From: Hofstenia miamia
Lineage: Eukaryota; Xenacoelomorpha; Acoela
Length of the DNA: 64,000 bases
Direction of reading: 5' to 3'
NCBI GenBank assembly: GCA_004352715.1
Contig: SCFE01000077.1
Span: 829,986 to 893,985 of the forward strand
Under the pieces are notes generated by a model. That model did not search any database and was not told the DNA's origin. It saw nothing but the letters and a program-made list of their open reading frames with translations. Of the stretch, positions 34,451 through 46,700 are shown piece after piece; the stretch's first letter is position 1; each line of letters begins with the position of its first letter. The position numbers and the translations under genes are program-made.

Positions 34451-36852
34451 TTGACATTTTTTGTTTGCGTCTGCATTGTTATCACGTGGTTTTTAAAATC
34501 AATAATTGCAGTCCAGTCAATTTTGTTTTACAATTTCGGTCCTTGCCAGCTTGGTATATTTTTGGATTACTCGAATTGTAAATACGACCTTGTGAATTTC
34601 AATTTTCCGGAATTTTTAATAAATATTTAGTTTGCATTGTTTAGTGAAGAGCAATATTTATTTTAGGACTGTGTAAATAGTATTATTTGTTGAGTAATCT
34701 TTAAAGCAAACAATATAATGTAACTTTTAAACAAGTAATCAAACTTATTTAACTACAGAATAAATAAATGTAAAATCCATAGATGTTAACTCATTTATGT
34801 ACTCCAAATAATGCTGAAGAAAATATTAATTTAAGTTGACCCTTTTCGATAACTTCTTACTTTGAAGAAATTATCTCGTCAAAGATATCCACCTGATTGG
34901 ATTTTAAGGAGAAAGTGACTGTTGAAACAAGAGAAATATTAGGTATGTTGGGCAGTGCTATTGTTTTTATACTAGGGAATCAACCAGCTTAAGCTGCTGT
35001 TTGGAATGCCTCCAAAATGGTTCTTCTAGGTTCTCAAAAATTGAAACAGGTCCTAAAAGAAGAAAGGAATTTCTGCAGCATCTAGAGATTTTGAGCACGT
35101 GGAATTTCTATTTGATATTTTGTTATTTCACTTGTCGAGGTTTATTATGAAGCTTTTTTATTGCTGGAATACTTCATTGATGTTTATGTCAGCAAATATT
35201 GACTATGTAATTACCTTCTAGTTTAGTATTCAGTTAAGTGTAATGTTCACATTTAGTTGTCTTTCACACTAATTCACACACTAATTTTTTATGAACTCAC
35301 TATATGTAATGCTTCGTTTTATGAGATCTTCTGAGCGTAATCCTTTGTTATAAATTTAAAATCCGTTTTCCGTGTGCATGTTTTCCAATTTTTCATAATA
35401 AAAATTTATTTGCACTAAAAAGTCCGAATAGTACCTTATTTATTTTGCTGTGTAATGAGGTATAGGTCTGTAATGGCTTTCAATATTACTTTGTATACTG
35501 ATTTAGATATAATTTTTTTCACAATTGCCATTGATTTTGGACATTGATATTATAAAAATGCATTTTCTAGCTGTTCTTATTACAATATCAATTTAATGGT
35601 GTTTGCATTCTTCATGTTCTCTCAATTGATATTGAACATCATTAGAATGATATTCAATTGAATTTCATAATGAAGACTGATTGAATTTTTATTTGGCTAA
35701 GTTTATTTGTAATTTTTGAACATATTTACACTTTATTTTAGATTAAATGTCTATTTAGTTTGTGTAAGCATGTCAAATGTACTTGTCTAAATTCGAAATA
35801 GTTTCAATTACAGAAATTTTGGGTGTTATGGCTGTTATTATAAGTTCGCCTTGTAGCTCTCATCATCGAGGAATTTGGGGTTCATCCAGATCACCCAGTC
35901 CCATTGGATGCATTTACTTCAGTCTCATAGTACTGAGGCCTGAGATTAAATATTTCAGTTCGACTGGGATCATGACGTTCAGTATTCATCAGGATAAACC
36001 TAACCCTAACCCTTTCAAATTAGGGAAAAATAATTGTTATATCAGCGAACATAATCCTTTGTAATGGGTATTAGAATGGGATTGGTTCCGCAAAACCTTA
36101 CAGTATACGTCGTCTCAATATATTACTGTAATTGAATTGAAACATAGTATTGTTTTTGAATAGTAAATAGACGCACATGTTAATTAAATAACTAAATATT
36201 TGATGCTTATCAAAATATTTAAATTTTCTAGTTGTATTAGATGTTGAGCTAAATTTATATTGATTTATATAATTATAAATTATGTATGTCACAAGCTTAA
36301 AGTTCTAACCCACATCACAATGTCACCAATCGCGTACATGTCGAATAATACACAAGTTGTAAGTTCAAATCTAATTGATATTCGGTTGGAAGGAAATTCT
36401 TTTGTTTGTTGCAATGCGTTGTAATATAATTTTAATTGATATTTACAAATGTTACTTTCACCCCTTGTATTACAGGATTTGATCGTCACAAGTTCTTTTT
36501 ATTAAATCGTAGGCCTATAGTTCTAATGGAAAAATTTGCATTCTTCAAAATTCCAGACAAAGTCGGGCTAATTAAATCGTCTAATTAAGACGGGCCTTTA
36601 GAAAAATGTATAGTTTATCAGTTAAATGCAAAAGTATAAGTTTTTAATGCATGTTGGTAATAAGTTTCTTGTACTTTAATCGATTTTCTACCGCAAAAAT
36701 AGCAATACTTGTGTTTTGTTTACGTAAATGAAACGAAAAATGAATGTTAATAAGTTTATCACAATTCAATTTTGCTACTATGTAAAGTTTTCGTAATCTG
36801 AGCTGGGTCTGTCTAAAGTAAAATAATATTGTTTTAAATGTATATATATATN
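34451..36852. other. Non-coding stretch
   Basis: No gene seen. The open frame 35777-36064 has no recognisable domain. A short CCTAACCCTAACCC string near 35998-36011 is too short to be a telomeric array. A single N lies at 36852, at the start of the tandem repeat. Confidence 0.55.
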
Positions 36853-37509
36853 GTTAATATCTCAGTGAATAATGCTTGGATCGACTTCGAACCTAGTTCA
36901 TTAGCTTCCAAATTAAAAACTACATCTACTAAAGTCCTTTAAAGATGCATAGGCTATGGACTACTTTGTTTTTTTTGAAATTTCATTTAACAACCCACTA
37001 CTGTTCTTGACTCTATATTTTGGGGAATAATCGTTAATATCTCAGTGAATAATGCTTGGATCGACTTCGAACCTAGTTCATTAGTTTCCAAATTAAAAAC
37101 TGCATCTACTAAAGTCCTCTAAAGATGAATAGGATATGGATGACTTACTTTGTTTTTATTTTGAAATTTTCTTTAACAACAAACTATACCGTCTTGATCC
37201 TATATTTTGGGGAATAATCGTTAATATCTCAGTGAATAATGCTTGGATCGACTTCAAACCTAGTTAATTAGCTTCTAAATTAAAAACTACATTTAGTAAA
37301 GTCTTTTCAAGATGTGTAGGATACGGACTACTTTGTTTTATTTTGAAATTTCCTTTAACAACCCACTATACCGGCATGATCCTATATTTTGGGGAATAAT
37401 CGTTAATATCTCAGCGAATAATGCTTGGATCGACTTCGAACCTAATTCATTAGCTTCCAAATTAAAAACTACATCTACTAAAGTCCTTTAAAGATTTATA
37501 GGATATGGT
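36853..37509 (+). repeat. Tandem repeat, about 183-bp unit, 3.6 copies
   Basis: Copies begin gttaatatctcag at 36853, 37033, 37220 and 37402, giving periods of 180, 187 and 182 bp. The best-kept part is ctcagtgaataatgcttgg followed by atcgacttcgaacct. The last copy is partial and ends near ggatatgg. The left edge is a single N, so the true array length is unknown. It is satellite-like, with no coding potential. Confidence 0.9.
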
Positions 37510-40500
37510 ATAATACCTTTGATTACTATGTACTTAACAATATTATATGGTTATTGAAGTTCAAGACTTTCGAGTTTGCTGTAGCCAAGAAATTAATCAA
37601 CTATGGAAGGCATTGGCTCTAATAAATGGAATAGGCACTAGTGTAATGCATATGATTAAGAAACTGTTAAATTTGCAACTTCATTAATATAAAAAAAATT
37701 TTTGGTTACAAACGACGAATATTGTTACAAACGGCGTATATATATGAAAATGATTATAAATGACGAATATAAATTCTGTATAAATTACAAACGGCGAATA
37801 TATATATATATATATATATATAATGTATTATCAAATTTCAATTAAATTGTATAAATAGCTTTTGCGTACTTAAAGGCACACTATTGGCAAATACCCTAAT
37901 ATTCAGTGGGCACAATTGGGCACGTATTTTGCATATTATATCTTAAACTATTAGAGCTAGTGGCCTGAAATTTTGAATATGCACTTGGGCGTCCACGATT
38001 TGTTAATATGCAACGTTTCAAATAAATTAGTTTTAAACTTTTTATGTAATTAATGTTAAGGAATGCGTATTTTCAATTAACCCAAATTCCTATATGTGGT
38101 ATGCAATATCTCAGGAACAGACATATGACAAAAATGTTGCACATAAAAGCCGACGGCTCATTTCTGTTAAAATGCAAATGTTGAAAAATATTAGATAGAT
38201 ATTTTTTGTGTAATTAATGTAATCATTTTTAAATTGATTATATGACGTAGTAAAAATGTTCTATTATTGTCATTGTTCTAAAACGATATTAATGTAATTA
38301 AGCGGTTTAAAACTGAATGAAGCATTGAAATAGGTCAGAGAAATTCATTTTAGTGTAAATTTGAAATACTTAACTTCTTCAGTGTTAAAATCAAAAACTT
38401 AACTTCTACATGGATGAAATCCAAAGGTCTAAATTTGGAAAGCGCAAATCAATCATGAAACGCTAACTTTTTACTGATGGATATACACTATTTGTACTCT
38501 GTTCACACTATATAATCAAGGTTTTGTATATTTCAAATATTCTTCTTACATTAATTGAAAGAATGTTTCGAGCGCATGTAGATAAACTAAAAATTTAATC
38601 CAGCGTACGCATATATATATATATATATATATATATCGTTCTTTGTAAACCTGTTTAGATATATCTCGTTAACTTTTTCATCATAATGAACTAATTATTA
38701 ATGTCGAAAAAGTGTGAATGCACATTTTTTTTCCATCACATATATAAGAAAATGCCATTTTATGATGACTAAGATTTTAGCAAATTTTTGTTCCAAAATT
38801 TCTTATTGCATTTGATCATAACTGAATTAGGATGCCAATTGAATTCTTTTGTATCATTTTGTTTCGTATATGTACATCAATTGGGTGACTTTTCAGACTG
38901 AATAAATTCCCATGCATGCTCTACATTTTCTGTGCTATGATGAAATTATTCGTTTTATTTATTTATATTATACAGCATAATTCAAATGTAAGCTAGTTTG
39001 CAAATCTTTAAATGTGGTGACTTGCCATTTTTCCTAAATAACCGTTAAAATAAGGACCGATTCCAAAATCCTATAATTACAAAATAATATTAATGCTGAA
39101 ATTTAGGGATTTTCAATGCCATTTGTTAATATATTCGAATTTCTTAATAGGGTTGTATATATACTAACTGTAGGATATCTGTCTCAACAATTACATTCAA
39201 TTAGTTATCCAGAAAATATAACGCTAATCCAATGTAATATGAAGCTGTAATTGTAATTAATGCGCTAGTGGATGCTTGGTATCTTTTACTGTGAATTAGT
39301 GCCTGTGAATTTGGATAATTTTGCTTCGGGTCGAGTTTTATAAGTTTTTTAAAATTCGAGTCGAGTCTAGCCGAGTTTGAATTCGAGTCTAGCCGAGTTT
39401 GAATCCCAAGTCTTGTCTACTAAATTTACCTATCTATATCATGTAAAGTAACGATTAAATAATTAACCTTTTTCTCAGTACGAAAAAACATATTCCAGCG
39501 GTTAGGTTTGTAATAGGCTAAGCGTTAGTAATTAAGTGTTACTATATAGATATAGCATTAACAGATCACTAATGATATTTTTAATTAAGGCAGAAGTGCT
39601 TGTCAACTATCAAAAATTTGCAAATAATCTATTTCAGGTTTAATAATTGTATTGTTATAGTACTAACTTACAGTTTTAATATTGGTAAGCTATTTACCTG
39701 TTCAGCTTCAGCAACATTTGCAATAAGCGTGAAAATAATTTTTTTATACATATAGCTATTATACACAAACGAGAATTAAATTAAAAATAATTTTCTATTT
39801 TTTGAAAAATTGTACACAGCAATTTTTAGCAGCTTTTGTACGGAGAGCGAGATATAAATATATAGTTATATTGTTAGATAATTTGAGGCATTCATTCAAA
39901 TTTTGCATTCTAAAATCGAGAAATATTACTAATAATTCACATCGACTAGGTGTATGTTCGATTCTATTAAATTTATTTTTTTATTATACTTTGTTTATAT
40001 TATATTTTAAATAAGTTTCACGATTCGTATTAATACGATCTGTAGCTGAAGCCCTTTACAGTTACAATGTTTTTGTAAATTCATTCATTTATATGATGTA
40101 AAAGTTTTAGGTGATTATGGTGTGGAAATTAATCAGTTGTTGTAAACATAACTAAAAAATATTATTTGTGGAATATTATTAGATTATCGAAAACAAGAAA
40201 AATTGCTTTTAACTATTTATTAAGCAAATTATGATTTCGTAAAATGTGCCAATTAGCTGTATATTGTTAAAAAAGCAGATTTTGAAAGTTGGTTATTTAA
40301 AAATGGCAGTATATAAACTTTGAGGCAAATCACTCCCAAAGTTAATGTGAACTTTTCCGTACATTTTTCATTCTAATATGAGGACATTATTTTGTTGGGT
40401 TGTTAAAATTAATGAAATCCTGTATATTTTCGGTTTAATTAACCTAGTATTGACCTGTATAAATATAATTTGTAATAACATTCAGTCGTTTTGCTCGTTT

Positions 40501-43500
40501 TCATTCGGCGTTTCTAGAAAGTTTCTGTATTTGAGCCAACTCTTTAAATGTGTGAATTAGATTCCTTTAAGACTAATCGAATTTGACTAGCAAATAGAAA
40601 TTTTATCAAAAATCGAATCCGGTGCCGGTATAGAACCATACGTCATCTTCAGTGGTGGATCTAGGAACTTATAGTGCAATTTATTACACAATTTTACCAG
40701 TTAGTTTAATGTTATATGGGTTTACTGCTAGAAATTAGAATTAAAATATGGTTTATATTTATAGGTAGCTCTATATTGAAAGTCTTCAACGTGGGCTAAT
40801 CACGTGTGACTTGAGAAGTTTTGAAGCGTTTATAAGTAAACGAAAGTCTTCTTTACAACTGAGACTGAGAACACCGAGACTATCAAAACTTATTCAAAAA
40901 CCTTAACTTAAAATTTTGGAATTAACTTTTCGTTGCAAAACGTAGTAATAAAACTCGTGGATGAGATTTTATTCTAAAAATTAAATTTTATTATTCATGT
41001 GCAGCAAGTTACGCCACAAGTTATTTCAACTTTTCCAAATTGACGTATTTTCGTGAATCATTTCATTTTGAACAATGAATATTTACTTCTACAATACAAC
41101 TCTGATCAGGTAACGCAGTTATGAAGTTAATCATTTTTAAAATTTGAACTGTATTTTACAAATGTGAATGGAATTTCTTAGTCTCATGCATCCCTCTTAT
41201 CACAGCTTCTATATTATTAAATTTCGAAATGAAAAAAAACTGTCAAAAATGCAATTAATGGTTTTTCTGGGTAGTAAATGTATGTGATGAATTTCTTTCA
41301 ACACCTGGTGATAAAAAAGGTTTAAATATTCTTAGTGGGAGGGTTTGCAAAATTAATTGGTTTGCTAAAATTAATTCTTGGAAGTAAATAGTTATTAAAG
41401 CTGGATCTTTTGTAAATACGCGACCTTCTAGTAAAGAGACCTAACTGTAAATGAGTAAGGTTCCACGATACTTTTATGAAATCTAATTGATTTTCGTTTA
41501 GTTTTAACGTAAATAATCGTTATTTGCGGGTAGATAAACCAAGAATCCCTATGATGGCACATGCTTGATTTTCTTCAACCACATTTGTTAGTATTAATTT
41601 TTCTCAGTCAAGACACATACAAAGGAATGCAAAGCACTATCAACTTTGACTAACTATGAGGCGTCTGTGGATCATTTCATTGTTTTATATACAATCACAT
41701 TATGTTCCATTCTAGACAAAATGACGTTACCGTAAATAGCAAATACTTGACTCTGATTTTGAAAAACTTTGAGTCCACGCTTATCTGTGAATACTCGGGT
41801 TTACAAATTAGAAATAAAACAAAAAATCATAAATTGGATTGTTTTGTCAATGTCAAATAATCACAAATTACTATTCGTGAACAAAATCATTAACTACTTT
41901 TCAATGTAAATTAAATTTTAGTGGTCAGCTCGACTTCATTTGCATCTCGACTCCCAGGGACATTGTATAAATAAGTTTATTTAGGATATCTACTCGATTT
42001 GTACGAAATTTTTACTTGGAAAACAGCCTCTAAATAGACATGTAATGAGGCAGTAAACATGACTTAGGTTAATGCTTGCGACGATTCAAGACCTCTTTTA
42101 TTCACTTATTTTCTCACATTTCGCGATCTTCCCCCTATGCTACTTATTTGAAGACGTTGGTTTGGCCGCTAATTAGTATTACTAAAGGTATAATTTCAAA
42201 ATTGCTTTAGAATATGGCCATGAAGTTATTGTTTTCATACAAATCGGCAAATGGTTATTTGATCTGTCTTTGCAATTATCAGTTGTTTACTAGAGAGCCA
42301 ACTGTCTGCTTGATAGTTGTTCTATCTCTGCGTTTTCCCACATCTATCTAGTAACTTCAATCTGTTTGAGTTGTAATCATCGTCATTCAACTGATAATAA
42401 TTATTTCCTCATACTTTTGCGATATTTATCTCAAAGGATATTGATTGCGCATATGTAAGTATTTCCTATTTAGTCAAATAATTTGCTATATATATATATA
42501 TATATAGAAAATTGAGTAAAAATATTATTCTTGTCTCTTTCCTAAGTTATCAGTAGACATCTATGAATTTCCAACATTGTTTAACAATTAAGTTTTTTAA
42601 AATCCTTAGACATTTACTAAGTGACATGAATAAAAGTGTTGAGCAAATTCATTCACATGATGCAATGTCATTGTTTCACTGTCTTGTTAGTTTAAACTGA
42701 CTTTTTACTGGTTTGTCTCGTAAAACTTGCAACAGTGCGATCTTAAGAGGTCACCGTTTAATGTTAACCTCATTTTTCGAATCTTTCCACATTGCAATAT
42801 GCTACGCAAATATAGTAGCACTCATTTGGATTTCAACTGATACCATTGGGTTATATTTCCCTTTTGGAATAATGTGTTCTTAGCGGTGTGTTTCCATATT
42901 ATAGGTTTGAATTTTGAGTTAAATTTGTAATTTATGTATTAACTCGAAGCAATTAAAAATCTGTGCTCTTTTTTAATTCTTACAAATATTTGTTCACATT
43001 AATTTATATTTAAACAAAACAATGTAAAATTGTGTTATTTAAATAGAAAATATTTTTGGGGCACTCTGTATCTGTTTAGAATTTGTAAATATTTTATATA
43101 CATAGGGGTAATAAATCACCCATATATACTCGAACGGTTAACTTCATTTTGGCTTATTTTTTATATTTTTGGTTTCGAAATGTTTAGGTGAACTACTCGA
43201 TATGACCTTCAAATAAAATTTTCAGCAAAAATTGACTTCGTTGTAGTTTTTAAATTGCGGTTCAAGGCATACTCAACAATAAGTTTATCTTCCAATTAAG
43301 TACACCTTAAGTTTAATTGTATAATATTGAAATTAAAGTCGAGCTAAATTTTAAAGGTAATTGTAATTCCACTTATTTTCTTGGCTTTCAACAATTCGTT
43401 TTTGTTCTTTTGTTCGCTATTGGCGGTGAATTCTCTGCACTAACTTCCAATTAAATTTCTTTCTTACCAATCGCTCCGCTTGCACAACGCATCGACGCGA
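37510..43500. other. Non-coding upstream flank of the synthase gene, with simple repeats
   Basis: No gene recognised in about 6 kb. (TA)n runs lie at about 37799-37822, 38611-38636 and 42488-42507. A small set of acaaacg(a)cg(a)ata-like repeats precedes the first run (37705-37800). A 22-bp direct repeat (gagtctagccgagtttgaat unit) lies at about 39363-39406. Non-coding 5' exons of the synthase gene could hide here; I cannot see them. Confidence 0.5.
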
Positions 43501-43508
43501 TATATTTA
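43501..43508 (+). promoter_or_regulatory. Possible TATA box of the synthase gene
   Basis: TATATTTA lies about 80 bp before the start codon in a locally CpG-richer stretch. Alternatively CTCGTTTCAG at 43544-43553 could be the 3' splice site of a 5'-UTR intron, putting the promoter further upstream. The sequence alone does not decide. Confidence 0.3.
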
Positions 43509-43589
43509 ACTGTCTCAATTCTACTTGTGTAACAACGTTTAATCTCGTTTCAGACTCCATCTATTGGAAGAATTTAAATATAAATAGAA

Positions 43590-43739
43590 ATGTCTCGCGT
43601 TCAATACTCAGATTTAATCGGAATGAACGGCGATTCATCGGGCTCCAAGAAAGTTGTTCTTGCCTATTCAGGCGGTTTGGACACATCATGCATCCTCGTT
43701 TGGCTTAAGGAGATGGGATTCCAAGTCATTGCTTATCTG
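43590..43739 (+). CDS. ASS1: Argininosuccinate synthase exon 1
   Basis: 50 codons from the ATG at 43590 (purine at -3) to CTG, followed by the donor GTTAGC. It contains the PP-loop motif YSGGLDTS. This start is chosen because it is the only Met before the conserved core in frame. Confidence 0.93.
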
Positions 43740-46700
43740 GTTAGCAAGTTATTCACTTATTTATTTTGTACTCTTGTAATTTTTAATAATTAACTGGCGG
43801 ATCTCATATTCACAATCAATTTGTTGTCCCGTGAGAGCCAGAAATATATAGGTCAGTTTTAATCGAAGAGGGAACACAACAAAAAATTTTTTTAAATTTG
43901 TTATACTATAAATTTTCATTGTGGAGCCTTAAAAGAAAGTTTTTGGGTCTTTTTTACTTAAAACCTTGACATTAGAAGTTGTGATTAACGATATATAAAA
44001 ATTTTGCAAATAAAGGCTAAAATACTTCTTGTTCTTACAGGACGTTACGTTACATATTTTGTTGGTATACTGAATGCTTATTTTTGTCACTGACATTTGT
44101 ATTTCTCGCCGAAATATTAAATATTAGTATTTTTTATATTTTAAGTTTGAATATTAAGCGCATAGCTTACAAATTTTATATTAGTAGAGCTCCTTTGGAT
44201 TTTTCAGGCTAATTGAGTTTAAAAATAAAATTGTTAATTCTCATTGTCTTACATAATCGAATATAGAGAGTGTGAAGTTTCAAAAATAATTTTTGCGAGA
44301 AATGAATTCTATAGAGAACTACACTCAGCTGGTTTTGCTTTAAATTACTCAGAAATTATCGCAATTTGATTTACTGTTCTTTCGTAGTATTACTGAACGT
44401 AAGGAATTAGTAGCGCTTGATAGTAAAGCTTGTTTACACTATTGCATGAATCACTTTGTTCGAGAAAGATTAATTAAATTGTATCGAATAGTATTTTTAC
44501 TAAACACAAATTTATACTGAAAACCGAATCCATTAAATAGGATAATAAATTGCCATCAGTGTATTGTGTATTGAAATTTTCGTGTAGTCATTTCATACTT
44601 TCGTCTATGTATTTCTTGTATTCGTTAATTTTTCTTTAATCTATATGAAGCAAGAAAACGTATTTATATTCAATTTTGGAATTTGGAATACATCATAGGA
44701 CTAATTTCAAGCAATTGTACGAAAAATTTTGCATAGTGGTTAAGCTATTTTACAAATTGTTTACTTTTTTTCCGTTTGTTTGTGGATCTGAGTCCAGATA
44801 ATGAGAACAGGCATTCAACGGAGCCCAAGCTGGCAAGTGTTGAAAGAACTTCAAGAAAACAGTTGGCAAACTCGCGATGCTCGTGGAATGTTGGGCTGTT
44901 ATGCATTCAAACTCACTATTTCGTGGCGTTGTGTGAGAGAGTGTTTCTCAGATATATAATTCAATTAAATTTTTGTATTTCGTGTTTNNNNNNNNNNNNN
45001 NNNNNNNNNNNNNNNNNNNNNNNNNNNNNNNNNNNNNNNNNNNNNNNNNNNNNNNNNNNNNNNNNNNNNNNNNNNNNNNNNNNNNNNNNNNNNNNNNNNN
45101 NNNNNNNNNNNNNNNNNNNNNNNNNNNNNNNNNNNNNNNNNNNNNNNNNNNNNNNNNNNNNNNNNNNNNNNNNNNNNNNNNNNNNNNNNNNNNNNNNNNN
45201 NNNNNNNNNNNNNNNNNNNNNNNNNNNNNNNNNNNNNNNNNNNNNNNNNNNNNNNNNNNNNNNNNNNNNNNNNNNNNNNNNNNNNNNNNNNNNNNNNNNN
45301 NNNNNNNNNNNNNNNNNNNNNNNNNNNNNNNNNNNNNNNNNNNNNNNNNNNNNNNNNNNNNNNNNNNNNNNNNNNNNNNNNNNNNNNNNNNNNNNNNNNN
45401 NNNNNNNNNNNNNNNNNNNNNNNNNNNNNNNNNNNNNNNNNNNNNNNNNNNNNNNNNNNNNNNNNNNNNNNNNNNNNNNNNNNNNNNNNNNNNNNNNNNN
45501 NNNNNNNNNNNNNNNNNNNNNNNNNNNNNNNNNNNNNNNNNNNNNNNNNNNNNNNNNNNNNNNNNNNNNNNNNNNNNNNNNNNNNNNNNNNNNNNNNNNN
45601 NNNNNNNNNNNNNNNNNNNNNNNNNNNNNNNNNNNNNNNNNNNNNNNNNNNNNNNNNNNNNNNNNNNNNNNNNNNNNNNNNNNNNNNNNNNNNNNNNNNN
45701 NNNNNNNNNNNNNNNNNNNNNNNNNNNNNNNNNNNNNNNNNNNNNNNNNNNNNNNNNNNNNNNNNNNNNNNNNNNNNNNNNNNNNNNNNNNNNNNNNNNN
45801 NNNNNNNNNNNNNNNNNNNNNNNNNNNNNNNNNNNNNNNNNNNNNNNNNNNNNNNNNNNNNNNNNNNNNNNNNNNNNNNNNNNNNNNNNNNNNNNNNNNN
45901 NNNNNNNNNNNNNNNNNNNNNNNNNNNNNNNNNNNNNNNNNNNNNNNNNNNNNNNNNNNNNNNNNNNNNNNNNNNNNNNNNNNNNNNATATATATATATA
46001 TATATATATAAAGTTTATAGTTACTAGGGCAGCCCACAATTTTTTGGCACTTAAAATTCTAAGTTATTCAATAAGCCCTCCAGTAAAGTTGAAGTCAACA
46101 GAATGTGAGTGGTGTGAACAATTTATGTGAGGGCTTATTTAGGTGGACAACTGAACAAATCTAAGAGTAATTCTTCCTTTTACTTGAAACTAATTACCAT
46201 TAAATTTAATATCTAAAGACAACTTTTCAAATGTTCAACTCAATGCTTACTTAACTATGAATTTCTGTTTTGAGATATAGTGTGTGATTAAAATATGCGG
46301 CGATTTAAAATAATTGAAATGAGATGAGACTTTCAATTCATTGCAGTTAATTATTTCAGTGTTCTTGTCCAGAACACGTACATGAAGCTTTGTGGGTTTT
46401 TTCATTTCTGTCTGGTTATGAAATTAAGTTTTTGGTATTCATATCGTATTTGCAAATTCGACACTTAATTGTTTGTTATACTTTTCATTTTTCTATTACA
46501 TTGTAAACTCGTATCTTGAATTTTCTTTTCAAAATTTCGGGGATTGGGAATTTACCATTCTCTTGTCACGCATATGTAAAGTTTCCAACAAAATTATTCA
46601 CATTTTAAACCAGTTTTTGGTTCACATTATATTTTTAGGCAGATGTCGGACAGTTGGAAGATTTCGATCGTGTTCGAGAAAAGGCGTTATCGCTCGGTGC

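Noticed and set aside
35998-36011. CCTAACCCTAACCC, telomere-like string
   Set aside because: Only about two units; arthropod telomeres are usually TTAGG and vertebrate-type arrays are long. Chance occurrence.
35777-36064. 95-codon frame on the + strand
   Set aside because: No domain, no splice context, and low-complexity Ser/Pro content. A possible RNA polymerase III-type B box (ggttcatcc) on this strand is too degenerate to call a SINE or tRNA.
36289-36489. Minus-strand frame with DMYAIGDIVMW, faintly like a kinase motif (D-YA-G-VLWE)
   Set aside because: One short resemblance without the other kinase subdomains nearby.
43579-43586. TATAAATA directly before the synthase start codon
   Set aside because: Only 4 bp from the ATG, leaving no room for a transcription start; AT-rich 5' leader is the simpler reading.
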